Of a DNA stretch of 44,791 nt, positions 23,806-31,368 are shown piece after piece; position 1 is the first letter of the stretch; each line of letters starts with the position of its first letter. The stretch is from contig JAJDTI010000141.1 of NCBI GenBank assembly GCA_022827245.1, positions 1 through 44,791 on the forward strand, read 5' to 3'. A program made the position numbers and the translations under genes. This DNA is from Pseudomonadales bacterium (GTDB taxonomy: Bacteria > Pseudomonadota > Gammaproteobacteria > Pseudomonadales > Azotimanducaceae). Under the pieces are notes generated by a model, which ran no database searches, was not told the origin of the DNA, and saw nothing but the letters and a program-made list of their open reading frames with translations.

Positions 23806-25692
23806 TCATGGCGTGTACCAGATCGGCGACGTGTACGCACGCTCCTGCGTGACCATCGGCACGTTGTCCGGAATGTCCGTCACGTCGAAGAACCGGGCAT
23901 CGTAGGCCGTCCACCGCGGCGTCGGTATCTCCAGGACGCGGACATAGTAGAAGGCGTGCGCCGCGGGATCGAAGTCCGGGTCGCGCCACACGACGGACAG
24001 GTCGCTGTCACCGATCGTGTTCGTGTACGACGCGGTCGCGACGTCGACGGTGGAGCCGACGGGCGCCACGGTGCCGTCCTCGCGGACGTTCCGCCCGTCG
24101 GAGAGCGCCACGTCGTAGACCCGTTCGTGCAGGCCCCCGTCGGCGTCGCGCCAGCCCTTCACGACCTGCACGCGATCGAGGTTCGCGCCGAGCGGGTCCT
24201 TCGTCGTCCCCACCAGGAAGGTGGGCGCCTTGCCGTCCGGCGCCTGTGACAGGTCTCCCCCCATCGGGACGCCCTTCCCGTAGCCGATGTCCGCCATGTT
24301 GGGCCGCAAGGCGTCGTGGCTCTCGAAGTCCCAGCCGCCGAAGAAGCGCACCACCATGCGCGGGCCGGTCGTGGCATAGGCCTCCTTCCTCTTCATCGCC
24401 GCGAACAGCGCCTCGCGGGTGTTCTCCCGCGCCCAGACGGCGGCGTAACCGGAAGCCGCCATGCGCCACCGGTAGCGGGGGTGCGTGATGCGGCCCGCAA
24501 ACGGTTCGACGATGGCGTGCTTGCCCCAGAAGTTGTCCTCCGCCACCGCCGGCAGGGTGCTGTGCGCGTCGGTGCTGCCGATCAGCCCGAACTTGAACGG
24601 GTTGACGCCCTGGCGGGCCTGATGGTCGAGGCCGAGCTTGAGGGCGGACCGGGCATACTCGTACTGCAGTTCCTCGCCGGGCCGCGCGCGCACGGCGCCG
24701 TCGGGGTCGTCCACGCGGTCCGGAAGCTGCGGCCCCGGCCAGCCGTCGATCACGGCCCAGCTCTCCCAGTTCTCGTAGTCGGCGAACTCGTCCGTGGGCG
24801 AGAGGACGGAATTCGTTTCGCTGTCGCCCTTGATCTGGGTGACCTCCAGCAGCGGCTCCCAGCGCTGGCGCATCCGCAGGTACGCCAGGCTGAACGGTTT
24901 GCCGGCGGCGTCGGCCGGCGCGAACTCCCGGGCGTTGCTGAGATTGGAGTTGTGCGCGAGGGCGAGGACCTCGCCCCCGGTCAGCTCCTCGTAACGATTG
25001 AGGAAGCGCCACAGGTCCTCGGGGTCCGGGCTGTCCGTGGCCGAGAAGGGCAGGAGCCGGTCCGCTTTCGACGCGTCGTCCTTGAAGATCACCACGCGGT
25101 GGCGCGTGCCGTCCTCGAAGCGGGAGGTCCACTCGTAGCCGATGAAGGCGGTGAACCGGCCCGGCTCGTTGTAGTGGTCCGCGGCGGCGGTGACGCGGTT
25201 CCAGATGGAGCGCCGGAACCGCTCGTCCCGAATCCGCGCGTCCACCCCGGCGACGCCGACGATGAACTCGGTGAGCGCGTCGGCCGAGGGGTCGCCCGCG
25301 AGCAGGTTCTGCAGTTCCCCTTCGAGCCGCCGGCCGGTGTCGGTCCCGAGGAGCAGCGGGTCCGCCGCCCACAGGCCGTCGGCGACGCCGAGGTTCTCGG
25401 CGTGGTCGGCGACCACGAGGAAGTCGAGCGGGCGGCGCAGCCGCGCCTCCATCCCGCCGTGGGCAATGACCGTCCCGCCGCGCGCCACCACGTACGCGGC
25501 CTCCGGGCCCAGGTTTCGGTTGCCGCGCGAGTACGCGTCTGTCGAGAGCTTGGTGTGCAGGTGCGTATCGCCCCAGAACACCTGGTTCGCGTGGTCCCCG
25601 GCCGGCGCGTAGGAGGTGTCGGCGCCCGCGGACAGGGCAAGGAGCGTGACGGCGGCAGCAGCAGCATTGAACAGGCGCATCGGTCTTGTCAT
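23806..25692 (-). CDS. DUF3604 family exported protein (PHP-like metal site)
   Basis: The 628-residue protein has a signal peptide (LFNAAAAAVTLLALSAGADT) and the DUF3604 landmarks: FWGDTHLHTKLSTDAY (PHP-like metal histidines), LDFLVVADHAENLG, FIGYEWTS, VLALAHNSNLSN, FKFGLIGSTDAHS and YATTGPRMVVRFF. The DTHLHT and STDAHS motifs resemble PHP-domain phosphoesterases; the family function is not established. ATG 25692 or ATG 25680 could be the start. It leads a likely unit with the SGNH esterase and the CmcJ-like oxygenase and follows the haloalkane dehalogenase on the same strand. Location is probably periplasmic. Confidence 0.9.
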   Translation of the reverse strand: MTRPMRLFNAAAAAVTLLALSAGADTSYAPAGDHANQVFWGDTHLHTKLSTDAYSRGNRNLGPEAAYVVARGGTVIAHGGMEARLRRPLDFLVVADHAENLGVADGLWAADPLLLGTDTGRRLEGELQNLLAGDPSADALTEFIVGVAGVDARIRDERFRRSIWNRVTAAADHYNEPGRFTAFIGYEWTSRFEDGTRHRVVIFKDDASKADRLLPFSATDSPDPEDLWRFLNRYEELTGGEVLALAHNSNLSNAREFAPADAAGKPFSLAYLRMRQRWEPLLEVTQIKGDSETNSVLSPTDEFADYENWESWAVIDGWPGPQLPDRVDDPDGAVRARPGEELQYEYARSALKLGLDHQARQGVNPFKFGLIGSTDAHSTLPAVAEDNFWGKHAIVEPFAGRITHPRYRWRMAASGYAAVWARENTREALFAAMKRKEAYATTGPRMVVRFFGGWDFESHDALRPNMADIGYGKGVPMGGDLSQAPDGKAPTFLVGTTKDPLGANLDRVQVVKGWRDADGGLHERVYDVALSDGRNVREDGTVAPVGSTVDVATASYTNTIGDSDLSVVWRDPDFDPAAHAFYYVRVLEIPTPRWTAYDARFFDVTDIPDNVPMVTQERAYTSPIWYTP

Positions 25693-25760
25693 CCGGACGA
25701 CTTGAGTGTGCGCGTGAGTCTAACGTGACGGGGCGGCGGCGATTTCCGCCGCCGGCGCGG

Positions 25761-26822
25761 TCAGGTGCTGCGGATGAGGCCGACGATGGCCGCGGTCACC
25801 TGGTCCGGGGCGTTCTCCTGTACGAAGTGCCCGCCGCCCCTGATCGTCGTGTGGGGCAGTCCCTGCGCCCCGGGCACGGTTTGGCGGAACTGGGCATCGC
25901 CGCCTGCGCTGACCGGGTCATTGTCCACGAAGGCGCAGAGGAACGGCTTGTCGAAACTCGAGAAGAACTCCCAGGCGTTGCGCTGGGCGTCCAGGGACGG
26001 GTCGGTCGGGAGCGTGGGGACCTGGCTCGGCATGGCGCGCGGTCCCATCTTGTAGCTCGGATCCGGGAAGGGCGCGTCGTAGGCCTTCGCCAGGTCCGAG
26101 GGGAACGGCGACCCCAGGCCCAGCCTGTGGAGCAGGAACCGGGTGGCCCGGGAGAGGTTGGACCCCTCTCCCAGCGTCATCGACAACATGAGGCCGATGG
26201 GCATGTCTTCCGTTTCCCAGCAGAACTTCTGCCAGTAGGCGAACTGCGTCACCGGACTCCCGGCCATCTGGCCCAACGCCCTCTGCATCTCGGCCAGGGT
26301 GGGCGTGGGGGCCTCCGCCCGGAATCGCTCCACTTCCGCGACCACTTCGTCGGGAAGGTCGGGGTTGTACGGCAGGCCGGTGTTGGAGATCACGACACGA
26401 TCGAACCGGTCCGGGTGGTCCACGATCATGCGCAGCCCGATGAGCCCGCCCCAGTCCTGGCCGAAGAACGTGATCCCGGAGAAGTCGTTCCGCTCGAGCC
26501 AGCGTCCCATCCAGTCGACCTGCCGCTGGTAGCTGTAGTCCTCGAGGGCGGCGGGCTTGTCGGACTTGCCGTAGCCGGGCAGGTCCGGCGCGATCACCCG
26601 CATCCCTTCCCCGACGAGCAGCGGGATCATCTTCCGGTAGAGGTAGCTCCAGACCGGCTGACCGTGCATGCACAGCACGAGGGGGCCGTCCGCCGGACCC
26701 TCGTCGACGTGGTGAATGCGCAGGTCGCTGCCGTCGTCGGTGCGGACGGTGGTGTAGTGGGGCTCGAACGGGTAGCCGGCCAGGTTCGCGAAACGCGACT
26801 CGGGCGTTCTCAGTATCTTCAT
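25761..26822 (-). CDS. Haloalkane dehalogenase (alpha/beta hydrolase)
   Basis: Haloalkane dehalogenases cleave carbon-halogen bonds with water. The 353-residue protein has HGQPVWSYLYRKMIP (oxyanion/halide region), nucleophile D123 with halide-binding W124 in GQDWGG, a cap-domain YWQKFCWE with a second candidate halide Trp, an Asp in AFVDNDPV and the catalytic H332 in GGGHFVQE. The D-W pair right after GQ and the acid after strand 7 fit subfamily I (DhlA/DmbB-like). It is slightly longer than average because of cap insertions. ATG 26822 is chosen. It lies 58 bases after the small ATC-start gene and about 70 before the DUF3604 gene on the same strand. Confidence 0.9.
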   Translation of the reverse strand: MKILRTPESRFANLAGYPFEPHYTTVRTDDGSDLRIHHVDEGPADGPLVLCMHGQPVWSYLYRKMIPLLVGEGMRVIAPDLPGYGKSDKPAALEDYSYQRQVDWMGRWLERNDFSGITFFGQDWGGLIGLRMIVDHPDRFDRVVISNTGLPYNPDLPDEVVAEVERFRAEAPTPTLAEMQRALGQMAGSPVTQFAYWQKFCWETEDMPIGLMLSMTLGEGSNLSRATRFLLHRLGLGSPFPSDLAKAYDAPFPDPSYKMGPRAMPSQVPTLPTDPSLDAQRNAWEFFSSFDKPFLCAFVDNDPVSAGGDAQFRQTVPGAQGLPHTTIRGGGHFVQENAPDQVTAAIVGLIRST

Positions 26823-26880
26823 GAAGGCTCGCTTGCGGGGATGAGCGCTGGGTCCGCGATTGTACCGGGCGCGGCGTCAC

Positions 26881-27240
26881 CTACATGCCGCCGGACTCGA
26901 TTTCCGCCAGCTTCGGGAACTGTTCCCCTGCCCACGCCCGGACCCGGCGCACCAGGTCGTCCGGTTTCTCCGTGCGCACTTCATTCAGGTACAACGCCGC
27001 CTGACGTCCATCTCCGTAGTACGCCTCGGCGTATCCGCTCACGGTGTACGAGGCCGGGTCGGTCCTGGCATCCGTCCTGGCGATCAGGCCGAGACTGTAC
27101 TCGACGTGGTCGGCGACCAGGTCGGCGGCATCGTTGGGATCGGGGATGACGACCGGCCCCTTGCTCGTCGGCGTCCAGAAGACGCCGTTGGCCCATTCCG
27201 CCCTGATCGTCAGGTGTGCGTAGTAGAAGAGCTTGCTGAT
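26881..27240 (-). CDS. Small hypothetical protein with apparent ATC start codon
   Basis: A 120-codon frame on the minus strand shows strong coding character: nearly all third bases are G or C, and the start is rich in aromatics (SKLFYYAHLTIRAEWANGVF). It ends ...KLAEIESGGM-TAG. There is no ATG, GTG or TTG near the N-terminus. The codon before SKLFYYAH is ATC at 27240-27238, preceded by GGAG at 27251-27248 with a 7-base spacer, an ideal ribosome site. Upstream codons are Arg-rich and look non-coding. So the gene either starts at ATC or has lost its ATG by a point change. I do not recognise the family. It sits first on the minus strand before the dehalogenase and is divergent from rhamnose mutarotase. 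Confidence 0.6.
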   Translation of the reverse strand: MSKLFYYAHLTIRAEWANGVFWTPTSKGPVVIPDPNDAADLVADHVEYSLGLIARTDARTDPASYTVSGYAEAYYGDGRQAALYLNEVRTEKPDDLVRRVRAWAGEQFPKLAEIESGGM

Positions 27241-27395
27241 GGTCCCTCTCCGTCCCGGGCTTCGTTGACGTGGGGTTCGAGTGAAACCCGAGCCGCCCCT
27301 TCGTGCAAGCGGGCGGGCATGCCGGTTGACGCCGCCTCGGGACCGTCGCGATCATCGTCCGACCACCCGGCGGGGAGTCCGGTGAGGTCGGAACC

Positions 27396-27755
27396 ATGAA
27401 CGAGCCGCGGACGTACTACCTGGCCCTGGACCTCAAGGACGACCTAGAGGCCATCGCCGCCTATGAGCGGCATCACGGGGAGGACCGGTTCTGGCCGGAG
27501 ATCGCCGACAGCATCCGCGCGGCGGGCGTACGCGACATGGAGATCTACCGGACGGGGAATCGCCTGTTCATGGTGATGACGGTGTCCCCGTCGTTCTCGT
27601 TCGAGAAGAAAGCGGCCCTCGATGCCGGTAACGCGAAGGTCCAGGAGTGGGAGTCGTTGATGGAACGCTTCCAGCAGCGCCTGCCCTGGACTGCGGAGGA
27701 CAGCAAGTGGGAGCGGCTGGAGAGGATCTTCTCCTTGCCGCCGGCCAAGTCGTGA
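27396..27755 (+). CDS. rhaM: L-rhamnose mutarotase
   Basis: RhaM interconverts the alpha and beta anomers of L-rhamnose (family members also act on fucose). The 119-residue protein is close to the usual 104-115 and has the family pattern: YYLALDLKDDLEAIAAYERHH at the start, WPEIADSIRAAGVRDMEIYR, GNRLFMVM, and WESLMERFQQRLPW with KWERLERIF at the end. ATG 27396 is chosen. Its TGA overlaps the GTG of the glycerophosphodiesterase gene, so the two are coupled. The nearby enolase-superfamily gene suggests deoxy-sugar oxidation without phosphorylation, but no rhamnose kinase, dehydrogenase or aldolase is visible. Confidence 0.88.
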   Translation: MNEPRTYYLALDLKDDLEAIAAYERHHGEDRFWPEIADSIRAAGVRDMEIYRTGNRLFMVMTVSPSFSFEKKAALDAGNAKVQEWESLMERFQQRLPWTAEDSKWERLERIFSLPPAKS

Positions 27756-28543
27756 TCCCTCGAGGCCCGCGCGGCAGCAACCGGCCCAACCCCTTCCTTG
27801 GGCTCGAAGGCCCGCTCGCCATTGCCCACCGGGGCGGCGCGGCCGAGCACCCGGAGAACACCATGGCCGCGTTCGAACACGCCGTGCACCTCGGCTACCG
27901 CTGCATCGAGACCGATGTCCGGGCGACCCGCGACCGGGTGGTGGCGATCTTCCACGACGAGCACCTGGACCGGCTGACCGAACACACCAGGCCGCTGGCG
28001 GCACGGGACTGGGCGCAACTCGACGAGGTGCGGATCGACGGCAAGGAGCCCGTTGTCCGCCTCGACGATCTGCTCGGCGCCTGGCCGGACCTGCGCCTCA
28101 TCATCGACCCGAAAGCCGACGACGTCGTCACCCCGCTGATCGAGGTGCTGCGCCGTACGAACGCGCGCGACCGCGTCTGCATCGGTTCGTTCTCGTCGCG
28201 CCGCCTGCGCTGGTTCAGGACCGACGCCCCGGGCTGCACCTCGTGCGGCCCGACCGAGGTAATACGGCTGCGCGCGGAGTCCTGGGGCATCCCCGCCGGC
28301 CGGCTGGACGCCGACTGCGCCCAGGTGCCGCCGCGTCAGCCGCTCGCCGCCGGCCTGTCGATTCCGGTCGTCGATGCCGCGTTCCTGCGCGCCGCCCACG
28401 CGCGCGGCATGCCCGTGCAAGTCTGGACGGTGGACGACGAGGCGGAGATGGAGCGCCTGCTCGACCTCGGCGTGGACGGCATCATGAGCGACCGCGTGAC
28501 CGCGCTGAAGAACGTGTTCGAACGGCGCGGCCTCTGGCGCTGA
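27752..28543 (+). CDS. Glycerophosphodiester phosphodiesterase-like protein
   Basis: The 263-residue TIM-barrel protein has LAIAHRGGAAEHPENTMAAF with the catalytic His and metal Glu, CIETDVRATRDRVVAIFHDE with the second His, and VQVWTVDDEAEMERLLDLG plus GIMSDR at the end; all are GDPD hallmarks. It should hydrolyse a glycerophosphodiester to an alcohol and glycerol 3-phosphate. There is no signal peptide, so it is probably cytoplasmic. GTG 27752 overlaps the mutarotase stop. The link to sugar genes is by coupling only, and the true substrate could be a sugar phosphodiester; that is speculation. Confidence 0.9.
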   Translation: MIPRGPRGSNRPNPFLGLEGPLAIAHRGGAAEHPENTMAAFEHAVHLGYRCIETDVRATRDRVVAIFHDEHLDRLTEHTRPLAARDWAQLDEVRIDGKEPVVRLDDLLGAWPDLRLIIDPKADDVVTPLIEVLRRTNARDRVCIGSFSSRRLRWFRTDAPGCTSCGPTEVIRLRAESWGIPAGRLDADCAQVPPRQPLAAGLSIPVVDAAFLRAAHARGMPVQVWTVDDEAEMERLLDLGVDGIMSDRVTALKNVFERRGLWR

Positions 28544-28621
28544 GCGGGTGGCCTGCGGCCGCTTCGGTTCGCCCCACCGTCCCGGATATGCTGTGCGGCA
28601 CCTCGGCGACCGCAGGCCACC

Positions 28622-29791
28622 ATGAGCAGGATTGACCGGATCACCGTTCAGACCTACCGGTACACGCTCGACGACTTCGGGTCCTCCATCGCGGTCTACC
28701 AGCCGGGCGGCAAACTGGAACTCACGCGCTTCCTGGTCACCATCGATACGGACGACGGCCTGTCCGGCAGCTATGCACCGCACTTCGGCGCCACCCCGCA
28801 CGCCCAGGCACAGGTCAAGGAGATGGCGCGGAGCCTCATCGGGCTCGACCCGGAACAGCGGGAACGCATCTTCGAACGTCTCAAGCTCAGTCACCGGCAC
28901 TACGACAAGTCCGGCATCGGCGCCATCGACACCGCCTTGTGGGACCTCGCGGGCAAGAAGTACGGGGTCCCGGTCGCGCGGTTGCTGGGTGGATTCCGGG
29001 AACGGCTCCCGGTCTACGCGAGCACCGTACCGGGACAGCGCGCACGGGGCGGGCTCGACAGCGTGGAACGCTACGCCGACTTCGCCGAGTCCTGCCTGGC
29101 GGTGGGGATCCCGGCGTTCAAGATCCACGGCTTCTTCGACGGCAACCCGAAGACCGAGATCGCCATCATGTCCGCGGTGCGCGAGCGCGTCGGCCCGGAC
29201 ATGAAGCTCATGACCGATCCCGCGTCTTCGCTGAAGTCGTTCATGGATGCCGTCGAAGTGGGCAGAGCCTGCGACGACCTGGGCCTCTTCTGGTACGAAG
29301 ACCCGTACCGGGACGCTTCATCGAGCGCCGTCGCGCACAAGCGGCTCCGGGGTTTCATTCGCACGCCCCTGCTGATCGCGGAACACATACGGGGGTTCGA
29401 GCAGAAGGCCGACTTCGCGCTTGCGGGCGGCACGGACATCATGCACATCGACCCGGAGCTGGACGGCGGCATCACCGGCACGATGAAGCTCGCGCACTTC
29501 TGTGACGCCATCGGCATGGAGGTCCAGTTGCACACCGCGGGACCCATGCACCGCCACTGCATGGCCGCGATCACCAATACCCACTTCTACGAACTCGGCC
29601 TGGTAGGCCCCGACAATCCCGCCAACGGCATGCAGCCACCGATCTACGCCGACGGCTACGGCGACGAGGTGGGCAACGTGGGGCAGGACGGATGCGTCTC
29701 CGTACCTGCCGGTCCTGGCCTAGGCGTCCTCTACGATGTGAATCGCATCAACAGCGGGGAAGTCGACAGGGTGGAGGTTCGGGGGCGGTGA
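28622..29791 (+). CDS. Enolase-superfamily acid-sugar dehydratase/racemase-like protein
   Basis: The 389-residue protein is a mandelate racemase/muconate lactonizing-type enzyme. The base pair K167/H169 lies in FKIHGF. Metal ligands are D199 (MTDPAS), E226 (WYEDPY) and E254 (IAEHI). D277 and H304 (QLHTAG) form a likely His-Asp dyad as in mandelate racemase-group dehydratases. The capping domain covers residues 1-125. With L-rhamnose mutarotase just upstream, an aldonate such as rhamnonate or fuconate is a reasonable substrate guess; sequence alone cannot decide. ATG 28622 is chosen. The stop overlaps the GTG of the Coq4 gene by four bases. Confidence 0.87.
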   Translation: MSRIDRITVQTYRYTLDDFGSSIAVYQPGGKLELTRFLVTIDTDDGLSGSYAPHFGATPHAQAQVKEMARSLIGLDPEQRERIFERLKLSHRHYDKSGIGAIDTALWDLAGKKYGVPVARLLGGFRERLPVYASTVPGQRARGGLDSVERYADFAESCLAVGIPAFKIHGFFDGNPKTEIAIMSAVRERVGPDMKLMTDPASSLKSFMDAVEVGRACDDLGLFWYEDPYRDASSSAVAHKRLRGFIRTPLLIAEHIRGFEQKADFALAGGTDIMHIDPELDGGITGTMKLAHFCDAIGMEVQLHTAGPMHRHCMAAITNTHFYELGLVGPDNPANGMQPPIYADGYGDEVGNVGQDGCVSVPAGPGLGVLYDVNRINSGEVDRVEVRGR

Positions 29792-30552
29792 GCCCGATGC
29801 AGGAGAGCCGGCGAAAGCGAAGGGAACTCCGGGAGGAATGCCTGCGCGCCTACCACGCCGGCGACCCGATCGGAGACGTCGGCATCCTGAAGTTCGCTGC
29901 CCAGTCCGAGCCGCTCCCCGCGGGGATGGACGAGCGGCTGGACCACCTCCGCGGTTACGTTCCGGTCTTCGATCTGGACACGCTCCGCGAACTTCCAGAG
30001 GGCACATTCGGCGGCGCCTACGCGAAGTTCCTCGAGGACAATGGCATCCAGCACATGACGTACTCCCCGGAGATGCTCGAGCGTTTCCGTGACGTCCCCT
30101 ACGTCCTGCGGATCGCCATGACCCACGACATCCACCACATGCTCATCGGCGGCGACGCCGGAATCGCGGGCGAAACCGCCGTCGCGGCGTTCCAGGCCGC
30201 CCAGGGGTCGCTTGGCCAGCGGTGGCTCGCGGTCGTGGTGACCCTCGCCCTCGCGCTCAAGTACACCGTCGAGCGCCCGAGCCGGGCGTTCCGCGTCTGG
30301 GCCAACTTGGTCAACGGATGGCGACTCGGCCGCAAGACCCCGCTCCTCATCGCCCACCGCCTGGAAGAGATGTTCCACCTGCGGCTCGAAGAGGTGCGCC
30401 GGCGCGTGGGATTGCCCGAAGAGCCCCGGCTCGCCGGCATCCGTTACACGGACGAGATCGATGGCGCGCCTGTTCCCATCGCCGTCGACAGCGCGGTGGT
30501 ACGGCCTGGCGCGGCACAGGAGAGCGTCGCAAAGCGGGAGGGCCGAACATGA
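29788..30552 (+). CDS. Coq4 family protein (ubiquinone biosynthesis)
   Basis: The 254-residue protein has the Coq4 metal motif HDxxHx11E exactly: H113, D114, H117 and E129 in MTHDIHHMLIGGDAGIAGE. Coq4 is linked to the C1 decarboxylation/hydroxylation step of ubiquinone synthesis in mitochondria and some bacteria. Surrounding helices (LGQRWLAVVVTLALALKY) fit a membrane-associated helical protein. GTG 29788 overlaps the upstream stop; ATG 29797 is an equally good start. It is not next to other ubi genes. The stop overlaps the ATG of an antitoxin-like gene. Family membership is likely from the motif; the role in this organism is inference. Confidence 0.75.
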   Translation: MSPMQESRRKRRELREECLRAYHAGDPIGDVGILKFAAQSEPLPAGMDERLDHLRGYVPVFDLDTLRELPEGTFGGAYAKFLEDNGIQHMTYSPEMLERFRDVPYVLRIAMTHDIHHMLIGGDAGIAGETAVAAFQAAQGSLGQRWLAVVVTLALALKYTVERPSRAFRVWANLVNGWRLGRKTPLLIAHRLEEMFHLRLEEVRRRVGLPEEPRLAGIRYTDEIDGAPVPIAVDSAVVRPGAAQESVAKREGRT

Positions 30553-30961
30553 GTCGAGTTTCTTCGCGGACGAGATCAACTGAGGACGTGCCCCCGCGCC
30601 TTCGGCCGTTCGTGGTGGATCGAGCGGGAGAGGATCTCATTGGCGTTACGGAGGCGGCGTCCCGACTCGGAGTGTCGCGCACAACCGTGTACGACTGGGT
30701 GGCCAGGAACACCTTGATCGCCTGGCGGTCCACGCAGCGCCGACTGAACATCCCGTCTGGTCAGATCGTCGGTCCCGGCCGGGTCACTGACGGACTGGCG
30801 GAAGTCGTGGAAGTTGTCGGGGAGCCGGAGCTTGCCTGGACCTTCCTCAGTCAGGAATGGCCCTTCGAAGACGGGTGGCCCGTCCCATTGAACGCTTGCG
30901 GTCCGGCGGGCTCGACGACGTTCTGTCTGCGGCGGCGGGATTCGGCGCGACCTTTGCGTGA
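30549..30961 (+). pseudogene. Xre/MbcA/ParS-type antitoxin-like gene with a frameshift
   Basis: From ATG 30549 the frame encodes a helix-turn-helix (LIGVTEAASRLGVSRTTVYDW), then the toxin-binding domain start (EVVEVVGEPELAWTFLSQEW). After Asp at 30870-30872 the expected family ending VARPIERLRSGG...FGATFA continues only in the next frame, from 30875 to TGA 30961. One base has been lost (or a -1 shift is used) in GACGGGTGG. In the original frame the residues become unlike the family and run to 31034. These antitoxins normally pair with a RES-domain toxin; none is visible downstream. Its ATG overlaps the Coq4 stop. Probable remnant, or a sequencing error. Confidence 0.7.
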
Positions 30962-31173
30962 CCGGAAGCCGCTAACCGCGGAGCCTGATCGGGACCGCTC
31001 CTGGTCAGGACAGCGTTTCCGGAAAGCTACCTAGTCGATGTAGGCGGGCAAGGTTGTCGACTGCGAACCATGTCCGTTTATCCGCCTTTAGCGCGGAAAC
31101 ATGAACACGTTTGGTTGGTCGTTTAACGGCGAGATCTGTGGCTACGGGTCGCCTGCGGCTGGCGGTCGGTCCA

Positions 31174-31217
31174 GCGGAAGAGGTAGGCGGGAGACGGTGG
31201 GTGGCGGAAGAGGTAGG
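31174..31217. repeat. Direct repeat copying the 3' end of tRNA-Sec
   Basis: GCGGAAGAGGTAGG occurs at 31174-31187 and again at 31204-31217, where it is the 3' end of the tRNA-Sec gene (acceptor and T-arm side, opposite strand). The copies are 30 bases apart. The stretch from 30962 to 31201 holds no gene that I can support and is less GC-rich than the surroundings. A duplicated tRNA 3' end is the usual trace of site-specific integration, but a short tandem duplication is equally possible. Confidence 0.6.
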
Positions 31218-31293
31218 AGTCGAACCCACCAGGCGCTTCGAGCGCCTCAACGGCTTTGAAGGCCGCGCGCCCCACCGGAGACGATGCTCTTCC
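31202..31293 (-). tRNA. selC: tRNA-Sec (anticodon UCA)
   Basis: On the minus strand the 92 bases (with CCA encoded) begin GGAAGAGCATCGTCTCCGG and end CTCTTCCGCCA. They contain the anticodon loop CTTCAAA, a perfect 7-bp extra arm AGGCGCT/AGCGCCT with a CGA loop, and the T loop TTCGACT. The layout and much of the sequence match E. coli selC. It decodes UGA as selenocysteine after serylation and SelA action. It lies 75 bases downstream of the DUF885 gene and in line with selB and selA on the same strand. I count a 7-bp acceptor plus a 5-bp T stem, one less than the usual 8+5. Confidence 0.95.
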
Positions 31294-31368
31294 GCGGATC
31301 AGTGTAGCACCGGCAATCGCGGCCCTGGCCCTGGCAACGACCGCGCTCCGGCGCAACGGCAGCGGCCG

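Noticed and set aside
26860-27399. Plus-strand frame opposite the ATC-start gene
   Set aside because: Third-base and residue composition favour the minus strand, which also has an ideally placed ribosome site; the plus-strand product is Arg/Gly/Val-rich with no pattern.
31005-31250. 81-codon minus-strand frame overlapping tRNA-Sec
   Set aside because: It starts inside the tRNA gene, has no motif and poor codon use; I do not support it as a gene or as an integrase remnant.
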